Source: Paracrocinitomix mangrovi (GTDB taxonomy: Bacteria; Bacteroidota; Bacteroidia; Flavobacteriales_D; Crocinitomicaceae). From it: a DNA stretch of 64,000 nt. Position numbers and translations under genes: made by a program. The notes below the pieces were generated by a model. It did not search any database and had not been told where the DNA came from. It saw only the letters and a list, made by a program, of their open reading frames with translations. How positions within the stretch are numbered: position 1 is the stretch's first letter; every line of letters starts with the position of its first letter. Location of the stretch: assembly GCF_019740355.2 (NCBI RefSeq), contig NZ_CP091819.1:868001-932000 (forward strand), written 5' to 3'. Shown one piece after another: positions 35,273 to 43,525 of the stretch.

Positions 35273-36466
35273 ATGTTGAGAAAAATATTGTTTAAAAACA
35301 GCATGAACTTCCAGTTTTTCTTTGCAACACTGGGAGCATTAATCGGACTAACTTCACTTTGCTTGAGCTACAGTTTGATGGCAGATGTGCAATCATTTAG
35401 ATCAGGAGAAGAAGATTTGTTTGGCCCCAACTCTATCGTCATCCAAAAGAAAGTGACCAAGTTCACTACGATAGGAATGAACAGTACTGAGTTTACAAAG
35501 GAAGATATTGCCAGTATTGAAGAAAAAGAATTCATTACAGATGTCGCTCCTTTTGAGTCAACAGATTTTCAAATAGCACTTTCAGAAGTACCCGGAGACG
35601 GAATTCCTGAATTCTATGCAGATGCATTTTTTCAATCTATCCCTGATAGATTCATGGATGTGGATGTGGACTGGCACTGGGATGAAAACAGTGAATTTGT
35701 ACCTATAGTTTTACCTAGGGATTTTTTAATGATTATCAATTACGGTATAGCTCAAAGTCAGGGGTTTGGTCAGGTTTCTGAAGAATTGTTAATGGCAGCA
35801 AGGTTAAATATCCATTTAAAAGGCTCAAAGAAAAAAGACATAATCATGGGAAAAGTTGTGGGCTTTTCGCAAAAAGTAAATTCCATCCTGGTTCCAAAGT
35901 CATTTTTAGATTACGCCAATGCTAAATACGGATCAGGTAACGAAATTTCTCCTAATAGGCTTTTTATTACCATTAAGGATGACAGTTATGGAGAGTTAGA
36001 GGATTTAATGGAAGAAATGAACCTGGACATTGCCAAATCAGCTATTGATGTAGTAAAAATTAAAACTGTAGTAAGTGTGATTATTGGGATTTTTGGGATT
36101 GCATCCATATTAATTACTTTACTGTCACTAATGGGATTTGTGCAATACTCGCAATTGGCCTTAAGTAGAGCATCATATGAAATCAAAACCTTACTTAGAA
36201 TAGGTTATTCTGTCAACAGTTTGGTAAAAACCTTTATTAGTCAAATGGCAATAATATTTGGAGCTATTACTTTAGGTTCAATAATTATCATGCTTTCCAT
36301 TAAATACGCATACATAGAAAAATGGCTAGAGGACAATGGCATCAATATTGAATCATCTAGTTTGTTAACAACTATATTGTTGGCATTAGGATGTTTTGTT
36401 TTGTTCGTAGTAGCCAATTATTTGAACGTTCGAAAAACGGTACGTTCACTTGGAAAAGAACAATAA
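35273..36466 (+). CDS. ABC transporter permease, FtsX/LolC-like
   Basis: The 397-residue membrane protein has one N-terminal segment (about 14-34), a large periplasmic region (35-255) and three further segments (about 262-285, 315-340, 362-385). This is the FtsX-like fold of type VII ABC systems. It lies 4 bp after its ATPase gene. There is only one permease gene, so a homodimer is likely, unlike the LolC/LolE pair. The periplasmic part is acidic and has no motif I recognise. Confidence 0.85.
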   Translation: MLRKILFKNSMNFQFFFATLGALIGLTSLCLSYSLMADVQSFRSGEEDLFGPNSIVIQKKVTKFTTIGMNSTEFTKEDIASIEEKEFITDVAPFESTDFQIALSEVPGDGIPEFYADAFFQSIPDRFMDVDVDWHWDENSEFVPIVLPRDFLMIINYGIAQSQGFGQVSEELLMAARLNIHLKGSKKKDIIMGKVVGFSQKVNSILVPKSFLDYANAKYGSGNEISPNRLFITIKDDSYGELEDLMEEMNLDIAKSAIDVVKIKTVVSVIIGIFGIASILITLLSLMGFVQYSQLALSRASYEIKTLLRIGYSVNSLVKTFISQMAIIFGAITLGSIIIMLSIKYAYIEKWLEDNGINIESSSLLTTILLALGCFVLFVVANYLNVRKTVRSLGKEQ

Positions 36467-36616
36467 CTGTTAAAGAAATGTTAAAGTAATGACGAAAGAA
36501 GTTTTATCTTCGTCTACCGATTAAAACCTGCCTAAATTTGGGAGGAATTAATCCATAAATCAAAAGAAATTATGAAATGTTTTTCATTCACGAATATCTT
36601 TAAAAACAAACACGTC

Positions 36617-38155
36617 ATGAGTAAAAAATTGATTCTTGTACTAGTAGCAATGATCGCAAGTTTGGGAGTAAGTGCCCAAAATTTAAAATTTGAAGTTAAA
36701 GGTCTTAAGGACACAACTATTTTCCTTGCCAATTACATGGGGTCTAAGCTGTATTATGCTGACACCACTGAATCAAAAAATGGAATTATCACTTTTGACG
36801 GGAGCAAACAACCTACAGGATTGTACGCAGTTATCACTCCCGGAATGAAATACTTTGAATTTATTCTTGATAATAATGAGAAGGAAGTTCATATGACAAC
36901 TACCAACAGCAACAATTTTATTGCTGAGATGGAAGTAAAGAAGTCAGAAAACAATAAAATATTCTATGATTACATCTTCTTTATGACCAAGTACAAACAA
37001 GAAGGTCAAAAAATTTCTGAGGAGTATGAAAAGGCTGATGAAAAAAGAAAAGAAGAAATTAAAGAGGAGATGAAAAAAATGGGGGATGTTATCAGAGAAG
37101 AACAAACCCGTATTTGGAATGAGAATAAAGACAAGTTTGTAGGTAAAATGGTTTGGTTGTCATCAGACATGAAGTTGCCTGAAGCTCCAAAAGATGAAAA
37201 CGGAGTTATTCAAGATTCGAACTATGTTTACAATTATTATATCGCTCATTATTGGGATGGAATAGATTTTAAAGATCCTTCATTGGTAAGATCTCCTGTT
37301 TACCACAATAAACTAGACAAATATTTTTCAGATAAAGGTTTGGTTCAAGTTCCTGATTCTATAATTAAATACGCTAGAATCATGATTGATCAGATGGATT
37401 GGAAAGATGAAGACAACAAAGTATTCCAATACACAGTTCATCATATTACTTCAAAATACGAGAAGTCAAAAATCATGGGAATGGATAAGGTGTTTGTATA
37501 CATGGGGCAAAACTTTTACTGTGATCCAAATAACTATGCTTATTGGATGACGGAAGAAAATACAGATAAACTGTGTGAGCGTGTTGATAAATTGGGAGGA
37601 ACTATTATTGGAAATCCGGCACCAATGGTAATATTGACTGATAGTACTGAGAAAAAATGGATCAATTCACACAAAATTGATGCTAAGTACACCGTACTAT
37701 ATTTCTGGGATCCGGATTGTGGACACTGTAAAAAAACTACTCCTAAATTGCAGACTTTATACGAGAAGAAATTTAAAGACCGTGACGTAGAAATTTATGC
37801 TATCGGTAAAGCTACAGGTGAAGACTTTGAAAAATGGAAAAAGTTTATCAGAGACAACAACCTAACGTTTATCAATGTTGGCTTAACGCAGAGTATCTAT
37901 AACATAGCTATGGAAAATCCTGCTGAGTTGTTAAAATACACTACTATTCAAAGTTTGAACTACACTGATACATGGGACATATACTCTACTCCACGTATTT
38001 TTGTAATGGACGAAAACAAGATTTTACGCTTTAAAGGATTGGCAATTTGGCAACTTGAAGAGATTATTGATAACCTCACTGGACACAAGGATGACCCTAA
38101 AATTTTCACTGAAGAAAATTCAGGAACTCCTGACCATGATGATGATACGCATTAA
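36617..38155 (+). CDS. Periplasmic thioredoxin-like protein with DUF4369/DUF5106-type N-terminus
   Basis: I start at the ATG at 36617 because it gives a clean signal peptide (LVLVAMIASLGVSAQ); an ATG 45 bp upstream would add a polar extension before it. The mature protein has a beta-rich N-terminal domain of DUF4369 type (about 20-125), a helical charged middle like DUF5106 (about 130-330), and a C-terminal thioredoxin/TlpA fold with the active site DPDCGHCKK. CGHC is the oxidising PDI-type sequence rather than CGPC. It probably acts on disulphides of exported proteins. The charged tail is rich in D and H. Downstream is the small RNA candidate. Confidence 0.85.
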   Translation: MSKKLILVLVAMIASLGVSAQNLKFEVKGLKDTTIFLANYMGSKLYYADTTESKNGIITFDGSKQPTGLYAVITPGMKYFEFILDNNEKEVHMTTTNSNNFIAEMEVKKSENNKIFYDYIFFMTKYKQEGQKISEEYEKADEKRKEEIKEEMKKMGDVIREEQTRIWNENKDKFVGKMVWLSSDMKLPEAPKDENGVIQDSNYVYNYYIAHYWDGIDFKDPSLVRSPVYHNKLDKYFSDKGLVQVPDSIIKYARIMIDQMDWKDEDNKVFQYTVHHITSKYEKSKIMGMDKVFVYMGQNFYCDPNNYAYWMTEENTDKLCERVDKLGGTIIGNPAPMVILTDSTEKKWINSHKIDAKYTVLYFWDPDCGHCKKTTPKLQTLYEKKFKDRDVEIYAIGKATGEDFEKWKKFIRDNNLTFINVGLTQSIYNIAMENPAELLKYTTIQSLNYTDTWDIYSTPRIFVMDENKILRFKGLAIWQLEEIIDNLTGHKDDPKIFTEENSGTPDHDDDTH

Positions 38156-38236
38156 TATTGTTAACAAGTAGAATAATTTTTTAAAATTTTTTCTGAAAAA
38201 TTTAAACCATTGTTCTTTTTGTACGTCTTAAAGTTG

Positions 38237-38244
38237 TAACTTTG
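38237..38244 (+). promoter_or_regulatory. -7 promoter element (TAACTTTG) before the small RNA candidate
   Basis: A TAnnTTTG match lies in the gap between convergent protein genes, so it has no protein gene to serve on this strand. A transcript would begin near 38250. Confidence 0.55.
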
Positions 38245-38249
38245 TTATA

Positions 38250-38416
38250 TAATTTGAAATAAGCGGCTTCGTTTTGTAAGAATTTAACAAAAGAGCCGTC
38301 TACATAGAAAAGTTTGAGCAGGCACTCAAGTTGATCGTAGAAGTATTACTTTTTCATAAGTTTTGGGTTAAATGAAAATCTCTACACTAAATCACAGTTG
38401 CCTGCTCTTTTTTTTT
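38250..38416 (+). ncRNA. Structured small RNA candidate with 6S-like architecture
   Basis: The 277-bp gap holds no reading frame but has a promoter box and two structured parts. The first is a hairpin (CGGCT ... AGCCG with an inner GTTTTGT-type pairing, 38264-38298). The second is a long element closed by a perfect 9-bp stem, GAGCAGGCA (38316-38324) with TGCCTGCTC (38399-38407), followed by nine Ts. Inside that stem are a large open bubble (26 nt left, 20 nt right) and a terminal hairpin TTTTCAT / ATGAAAA (38351-38378). Closing stem, wide central bubble and apical hairpin are the layout of 6S RNA, which mimics an open promoter and binds RNA polymerase. Family membership (for example 6S-Flavo) is inferred, not tested. 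Confidence 0.55.
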
Positions 38417-38432
38417 CCCTAAACTTTCCTGA

Positions 38433-39170
38433 TTAATACCTGCTGAATACTTCAAAGAAGTTGTCTTTAGCAATATTCAAATCAACCTTTTCATTGATCC
38501 CATCTACAGTTCCTGTCTCTGAAAATTGCCAACAAATCACATTCTTATTTTCCATGGCATCACATCTTCTACTGTATTTTGCCACCCAAAACAACTCTTG
38601 ACTGTGATTGCTAAAATAGTTGTCGTAAAAATTGGAATAGGTATAGATGATTGGTCTAACCTCTAACTGCTCTTCTACCCTATTTAAAAAAACATTCACC
38701 GAATCCAACAACCTCTTTTTACTATATGTGGTTTCAGTTTCAATATCCAAAACCGGTTTCAAATCAAAATTGTATCCTCCAATAGATTCGCAAAAAAAAT
38801 CAGCCTGATCACTGGCAGATAATGTTGGAATAAAAAAATGGTAAAATCCATAATCTATTTCTTGTGACCTGGCTCCAAATGCATTTATCCTTTTTCTATC
38901 ATCTCTTACACTGAGCCCTTCGGTAGCTTTGATGAAAACAAATTGAATTGAATCATCATCAATGCGCATGTCTCCTAATTGATCCCAATTGACTTCTCCC
39001 TGATAATGTGAAATATCAATTCCCATAACCGGATACTCTTCTGGAATATCGTCTCCAAAACTGTTATAAACGTTTTTAAACGAAGGTCCTTTAAGATAAA
39101 GGAACCATATAAGCAATACAGCAAATCCCACAGAAACAACGCCTATTATTCGCCTGATCCACTTTTTCAT
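38433..39170 (-). CDS. GH25-family lysozyme (muramidase), membrane-anchored
   Basis: The protein has 245 residues: one N-terminal membrane segment (about 7-26), then a complete GH25 barrel. The family signatures are MGIDISHYQGEV (D52), FVFIKATEG, YGFYHFF and the catalytic DIE (D142, E144). Such enzymes cleave the beta-1,4 bond of peptidoglycan; with an uncleaved anchor it would work in the periplasm on the cell's own wall. Its ATG overlaps the stop of the MBL hydrolase gene by 4 bp, so it is translationally coupled at the end of a long minus-strand run. Confidence 0.88.
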   Translation of the reverse strand: MKKWIRRIIGVVSVGFAVLLIWFLYLKGPSFKNVYNSFGDDIPEEYPVMGIDISHYQGEVNWDQLGDMRIDDDSIQFVFIKATEGLSVRDDRKRINAFGARSQEIDYGFYHFFIPTLSASDQADFFCESIGGYNFDLKPVLDIETETTYSKKRLLDSVNVFLNRVEEQLEVRPIIYTYSNFYDNYFSNHSQELFWVAKYSRRCDAMENKNVICWQFSETGTVDGINEKVDLNIAKDNFFEVFSRY

Positions 39171-39940
39171 GAGAGGACAATTTCTAATCCATCATATGCA
39201 ATAGATACATTCTCTGGCAATTCTCTGCTTACTTCCTCATGTAATCCCATTAAGTGACTTATGTGTGTCAAATAAGCTTTCTCCGGTTTTAATTTGGCTA
39301 TTAGCGCTAGTGCTTCATCCAAATTAAAATGTGAAATGTGCTTTTCTTTTCTCAAGGCATTTACCACAATGATTTTACTACCCTTAATTTTCTCCAGTTC
39401 CTCTTCAGAAATATAATTGGCATCTGTGATATATGTAAAATCCCTTACCCTAAACGCCTTCACCGGAAGTTGATAGTGCAGCACATCAATAGGAATAATT
39501 TTTTCTCCAAAAAGCGTGAATGGTTTATCTGTAATTAAGTTGAGATCAACCTGCGGAATTCCCGGATATTTTTTATCCATGAAAACGTAATAAAACTCTC
39601 TTTTTAAAGCCAATTGAACGGCTTCTGTGGCATATATTTCCATATCGCGTTTGGCTCTGAAATTAAATGCTCTGATATCATCCATTCCGGCAATATGATC
39701 TTTGTGTTCATGCGTAAACAAAATAGCGTCTACCATTTTCACTTCATGACGCAGCATTTGCTGTCTAAAATCAGGTCCCGTATCAATCACCAGGTTTCTA
39801 TCATTAAAAGAAAGCATTATGGAAGTACGTAATCTATTGTCTTTAGGATCTTTTGACAAACATGTAGGGCAATCACAAGCTATAACCGGAATTCCTTGTG
39901 AAGTTCCTGTTCCTAGAAAAGTAATTTTAAGTTCGGACAT
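39167..39940 (-). CDS. MBL-fold metallohydrolase, PhnP-like
   Basis: This is a metallo-beta-lactamase-fold hydrolase with the start taken at the ATG at 39940 (MSELKITFLGTGTSQG); a longer frame begins 10 codons upstream but overlaps the neighbouring lipoprotein gene. Motifs are the glycine-rich GTGTSQGIP, a CDCPTC cluster (C22, C24, C27) that may bind structural zinc as in PhnP, and the metal ligands HEHKDH (77-82). The family cleaves cyclic phosphodiesters; the actual substrate is unknown. It overlaps the lysozyme gene by 4 bp. Confidence 0.87.
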   Translation of the reverse strand: MSELKITFLGTGTSQGIPVIACDCPTCLSKDPKDNRLRTSIMLSFNDRNLVIDTGPDFRQQMLRHEVKMVDAILFTHEHKDHIAGMDDIRAFNFRAKRDMEIYATEAVQLALKREFYYVFMDKKYPGIPQVDLNLITDKPFTLFGEKIIPIDVLHYQLPVKAFRVRDFTYITDANYISEEELEKIKGSKIIVVNALRKEKHISHFNLDEALALIAKLKPEKAYLTHISHLMGLHEEVSRELPENVSIAYDGLEIVLS

Positions 39941-39951
39941 GAAATGACAGC

Positions 39952-40575
39952 CTATTGTTGTAGCACCCAAACAGTACCATTATTTTGTTCCATTCTAATG
40001 ATACCGTAAACGGTATTGTAGTAGATTTTGCTAAAATTTGTTGACCCATCCTTTGCAGGATCAGTAGAAAGAAGTTCATCTACCTCTAATACATCATACC
40101 ATTCAACACTATTAAAAACAATAGTGTCATGATAAACTATATGATCCTGAAAAAATCCTTCGCTTACGTTGGTTGAATCAATTGGCATTTCAAATATATT
40201 ATGCCTTGAAACTCCTGAGTAATCGTAATAAGGCATATAGATGGCCAAAGTTTTTTGCGAATTGTCAGTTTGTAGATATCTCAATCTTAATTCTAACTCT
40301 AAATCAGGATCAGTACTAAAAGTGAAAAACGTTTGATCCCAAGCAAAATACTCTTCTGTTCTCAGTCTTTCTTTGAAATTAAGGATTAGAGTTGAATCTA
40401 AAAGAGGCATTTTTTTGAAGACTTTATCCCCTGAGGTATAGGGAACAAATTGAATATCTGCTTCTGTATAAGGTGTAGCACCTTCAGGCAGAGTATTATT
40501 AGGCGGATCAACCTTTTCACAGGCTATCACAGCTAATAAAATCATGCTTATTGATATGTTTTTCAAAACTTTCAT
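39952..40575 (-). CDS. Predicted lipoprotein of unknown function
   Basis: The protein has 207 residues with a lipobox AVIAC (C19) and a short proline/asparagine linker. A beta-rich domain follows (about 35-207; TLILNFKERLRT, LELELRLRYLQ, IVYHDTIVFNSVEWYDV). I do not recognise the family. It sits inside a minus-strand run between a barrel protein gene and the MBL hydrolase gene, 11 bp before the latter. Confidence 0.7.
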   Translation of the reverse strand: MKVLKNISISMILLAVIACEKVDPPNNTLPEGATPYTEADIQFVPYTSGDKVFKKMPLLDSTLILNFKERLRTEEYFAWDQTFFTFSTDPDLELELRLRYLQTDNSQKTLAIYMPYYDYSGVSRHNIFEMPIDSTNVSEGFFQDHIVYHDTIVFNSVEWYDVLEVDELLSTDPAKDGSTNFSKIYYNTVYGIIRMEQNNGTVWVLQQ

Positions 40576-40634
40576 ATCACTTCCCTGTAGCTAATTACGT
40601 AAATTTAAGGCAAATTGTTGCTTGATCAAAGCCT

Positions 40635-41297
40635 TTATTTCCTCCCCATGTAATGTCGATATCCAAAACCAATGCTTAAAAAGCGAGTGATACCAACATA
40701 ATCTTCCTCAAAAAGATTTGGAATTTCATCCATACACAAATATTCCGGACCAAATTCGGCCATGTAAAAATTATATCCTAACACTAAGCTAAATCCACTT
40801 GCCGAATTTTTGTCAGTAGTAAATAATAATTCGACTTGTGGTTCAATAAAAAAGGTGCCTTCTGTATGAGGTTTTCCCATAATCTTTTGACATGAGTCAT
40901 TGGCCGAAATCATCATAGCATACCCTAAACGAGTGCTGGCATTGACAGAGAATCTTTCTGAAATAAATTTTTCGTATCCAATTTTACCATACAGAGCAGG
41001 CATGTGTAAACCACCACGCCAGTTAACGTTGTTTAATGCAAATGAATTCACAATGAAATAGGAATATTTAGCGCCTAATCCAATAGTCAATCCTTTATAA
41101 ACATTGTACTGGTAATTGATTCCTCCGTTGAATAGTCCATTCATTACTCGGCCAAAAGATTCATTTTTACCCTGAGCAGGAATCCCAACGTCAATACTTA
41201 AACTTCCCTTGGGCTCAAAAACTTTAGTTTGTGCATTCAGTTGATTAAATGCAAAAAGAAAAACTAAAAGCCAGGTATGTTTAATGTATTTAGCCAT
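40635..41297 (-). CDS. Predicted outer-membrane beta-barrel protein
   Basis: The protein has 220 residues with a signal peptide (ends NQLNAQ, about 22) and repeated amphipathic strands ending in RFLSIGFGYRHYMG. Paired cysteines lie at about C136 and C191, in NDSCQKI and YLCMDE. The layout fits the small barrel families of the Bacteroidota outer membrane. No function can be assigned. Confidence 0.72.
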   Translation of the reverse strand: MAKYIKHTWLLVFLFAFNQLNAQTKVFEPKGSLSIDVGIPAQGKNESFGRVMNGLFNGGINYQYNVYKGLTIGLGAKYSYFIVNSFALNNVNWRGGLHMPALYGKIGYEKFISERFSVNASTRLGYAMMISANDSCQKIMGKPHTEGTFFIEPQVELLFTTDKNSASGFSLVLGYNFYMAEFGPEYLCMDEIPNLFEEDYVGITRFLSIGFGYRHYMGRK

Positions 41298-41313
41298 GTG
41301 TATATAACGACAT

Positions 41314-41703
41314 CTATCTCACAATTGTTATAGATCTCAAAATATTTGCGTTATCTGAATTTAAATATAGGTAATATTTACCCGCTTCATATGCAGTTGG
41401 ATCAAAATCAAATGGAAGTTCTTCATTGGTAATTTCCTGATCTATCAATGTTTGAATTACTTTTTCATCTGCATCCAATAAATCAACTTTTACATGACAA
41501 ACTTCTGGAGCTACGACTAAGAATCTTGTTTTAGCAGCAAAAATATTCTCTCTAGAGGTTATTAATGAAACTGTATTCAATGCCTTTAACTTGTTTCTTT
41601 TAAATCTTTTCAGATAAATAGAATAGGCAGCCAAAACCAATGCAATGGCACCAGTCAGGTAAAATATTCCTAAAATGATTTGTGTACTACTAATATTGTC
41701 CAT
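41314..41703 (-). CDS. Small membrane-anchored protein with beta-rich soluble domain
   Basis: The 129 residues have one N-terminal membrane segment (about 9-29) followed by basic residues, so the soluble part may be cytosolic. A beta-sandwich-like domain follows (RFLVVAPEVCHVKVDLLD, GKYYLYLNSDNANILRSI). I do not recognise a family. It starts with the ATG directly next to the DUF493 stop (no gap) and so is probably translationally coupled. Confidence 0.65.
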   Translation of the reverse strand: MDNISSTQIILGIFYLTGAIALVLAAYSIYLKRFKRNKLKALNTVSLITSRENIFAAKTRFLVVAPEVCHVKVDLLDADEKVIQTLIDQEITNEELPFDFDPTAYEAGKYYLYLNSDNANILRSITIVR

Positions 41704-41970
41704 CTACAATGAGATTATGCCTTCTATTTCTTCCATTAATTTGTAGCGATTAATGATGTCATCTGTACTCAACATCATTTGTTTAATGGTTATTGAAGAG
41801 TAATTACCGTTTTTTGATTCCCTGATAGATATTTCAGCTGTTTCATCAAAAATTCGTTTGATATGAATCATTTTATCCTGATCCTTTTTGATGATGAATT
41901 TGAAAGGATAAACAAGAGGGAAACTTTGATCCTCAAACAACTCTCTTAACTTATCGTATCTATCACTCAT
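41704..41970 (-). CDS. DUF493-family protein (YbeD-like)
   Basis: The small 88-residue protein matches the DUF493 pattern: YDKLRELFEDQSFPLVYPFKFI, then the strand/helix alternation of a ferredoxin-like alpha-beta fold. E. coli YbeD, a family member, resembles the regulatory ACT domain. It is probably an allosteric or binding module, but the partner is unknown. It overlaps the upstream gene (41963-42490) by 8 bp. Confidence 0.85.
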   Translation of the reverse strand: MSDRYDKLRELFEDQSFPLVYPFKFIIKKDQDKMIHIKRIFDETAEISIRESKNGNYSSITIKQMMLSTDDIINRYKLMEEIEGIISL

Positions 41971-42490
41971 TTTGTAAAATTTTAACCGCTCTTACCACTC
42001 CTTTTGTCAGCTCAGACAATTCTTCTGCTTCTTTGGATTCAATTTGCTGGCAAAGATAATCCTTTATTTCATTATCTGTTTTCAAGGCCTTTTCCTTCAA
42101 TTCCTTTGAAAACTGGTAAACATCAAATGGTTCAGACTGTTTTACAGATGAATATTTTTCAATATCAAAATCGATTTCTTCAACTAAGGCCGCTAAATTT
42201 TCTATCAAGTTTTGCTGTAAATGCTTCAATTTTAGTAATTGACTATTCAGCTTGGCAGCATCTTTGGCATTTGACACCCTCAATTTTAACGGCATCAAAA
42301 GTGAGATATACTCTTCAAAAAAATCCACCAAACTAGCTGTATCAATGGGTTTAAAAACGTTATCTGTTTCTACAAGTTGGAATTTGACCTGTAAGTAATC
42401 TATTTGCTTTTGAATGAGCTTAGGATGCGGAATTTCCCTTAGGAACTTTTGCTTCACGTCAAATAACAGCTCTGCTTCTGATTTATCCAA
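41963..42490 (-). CDS. Helical hypothetical protein with TTG start
   Basis: The protein has 175 residues, almost all helix, with leucine-rich heptads (about 60-120), suggesting a coiled coil. No signal is seen. The frame begins at TTG only 3 bp after the upstream stop; the codon before that is the upstream stop itself, so TTG is forced unless the start lies far inside. That points to translational coupling. I do not recognise the family. Confidence 0.65.
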   Translation of the reverse strand: MDKSEAELLFDVKQKFLREIPHPKLIQKQIDYLQVKFQLVETDNVFKPIDTASLVDFFEEYISLLMPLKLRVSNAKDAAKLNSQLLKLKHLQQNLIENLAALVEEIDFDIEKYSSVKQSEPFDVYQFSKELKEKALKTDNEIKDYLCQQIESKEAEELSELTKGVVRAVKILQNE

Positions 42491-42493
42491 GGT

Positions 42494-42865
42494 CTAAAAT
42501 TTTTTCAGCCAATTTAGTGCTTCTTCTTCAGATTCAAAACTTCTAATTGGATATTGATGTTTGGCAATACGAACTCCCACTTTAAAAAAGATTTTTGAAG
42601 GAGGATCTCTTAAAATGAATGCCTCCGCTTTTTTATTGTCTTTTCGATAATTTTCTTTGAAAAAGGAAGTAAACTTATTTTTCATTTTGAAACCAGGCTG
42701 AACTATCACCAAAAACTTTAGTTTTTTACTGGTATCAACCAACTGTTCATAGTGTTTATCATATTTATGATAATCCTCTACTGTTAAAACAGTGTTGGGT
42801 TTAAAAATCACTTTGATAGTTTCATCATCTACCTTAGAAATAAATGCAGAGTTTGTTTCAATCAT
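42494..42865 (-). CDS. STAS/SpoIIAA-like small protein
   Basis: The 123-residue soluble protein has a strand/helix order like the protein at 15802-16206: opening strands (FISKVDDETIKVIFKPN), a middle strand LKFLVIVQPGF, a helix with FFKENYR, AEAFILRDPPSKIFF, and the closing helix EEEALNWLKKF. It heads the minus-strand run that ends with the lysozyme gene. Its function is unknown; a regulatory role is guessed from the fold only. Confidence 0.7.
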   Translation of the reverse strand: MIETNSAFISKVDDETIKVIFKPNTVLTVEDYHKYDKHYEQLVDTSKKLKFLVIVQPGFKMKNKFTSFFKENYRKDNKKAEAFILRDPPSKIFFKVGVRIAKHQYPIRSFESEEEALNWLKKF

Positions 42866-42895
42866 TTGTTAAATTAGAAGAAGATTAAATTCTTC

Positions 42896-43525
42896 ATGAA
42901 GTCACACAAGTCAATTTACGAAAAAATAAAGGAATCTTTGAATGATTTACCGGGTGAATTTGCTCATTCTGAGATGTTTCCTAAAAGAAGAGTGTCATCT
43001 GAAGAAATTAAATCCGTTACAAATTATAGGACTTCTGCTGTATTAGCTTTGTTTTATGAAGACAATGGCACCAAATTAATTTTAACCCAAAGACAGCATT
43101 ATAAAGGAAATCACGGAGGACAGGTTTCTTTTCCCGGCGGTAAAATGGAAGATGCAGATGAATCCACCATTCACACAGCCTTAAGAGAAACACATGAAGA
43201 AATTGGTGCAGATCCCACTCAGATAGAGATTTTAGGTAAACTGACAGATGTCTATATTCCGGTAAGTAGATTTTTAGTTCATCCATACATTGGCATCTAT
43301 AAAGGAATTCCAAATTTCACTCCTGAAGAAAGAGAGGTTCAAGAAATTTTTGCTTTTGATCCTGAATTATTGTTGGATGTAACGATTCGACAAAAAAGAG
43401 ATATAAAAACAGCTCAAGGGTTAGTTATCAAAGACATTCCGTGCTTTATTATCAACGATAAAATTGTATGGGGAGCCACCGCTTTGATGTTGAATGAAAT
43501 TAAAATGATGCTAGAAAGAGGATGA
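42896..43525 (+). CDS. Nudix CoA pyrophosphatase (NudL-like)
   Basis: This 209-residue Nudix hydrolase probably splits coenzyme A or acyl-CoA to 3',5'-ADP and phosphopantetheine. The CoA-specific UPF0035 stretch LTQRQHYKGNHGGQVSFPGG precedes the Nudix box, which runs from G82 to about residue 105 with the RETHEEIG core. It diverges from the minus-strand run 30 bp away. Its stop overlaps the ATG of the next gene by 4 bp. Confidence 0.9.
   Translation: MKSHKSIYEKIKESLNDLPGEFAHSEMFPKRRVSSEEIKSVTNYRTSAVLALFYEDNGTKLILTQRQHYKGNHGGQVSFPGGKMEDADESTIHTALRETHEEIGADPTQIEILGKLTDVYIPVSRFLVHPYIGIYKGIPNFTPEEREVQEIFAFDPELLLDVTIRQKRDIKTAQGLVIKDIPCFIINDKIVWGATALMLNEIKMMLERG

Noticed and set aside
38316-38407. 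The long stem as a terminator for the lysozyme gene
   Set aside because: In the minus direction the stem is not followed by a T-run, and the two arms are 74 nt apart; the T-run lies on the plus-strand side.
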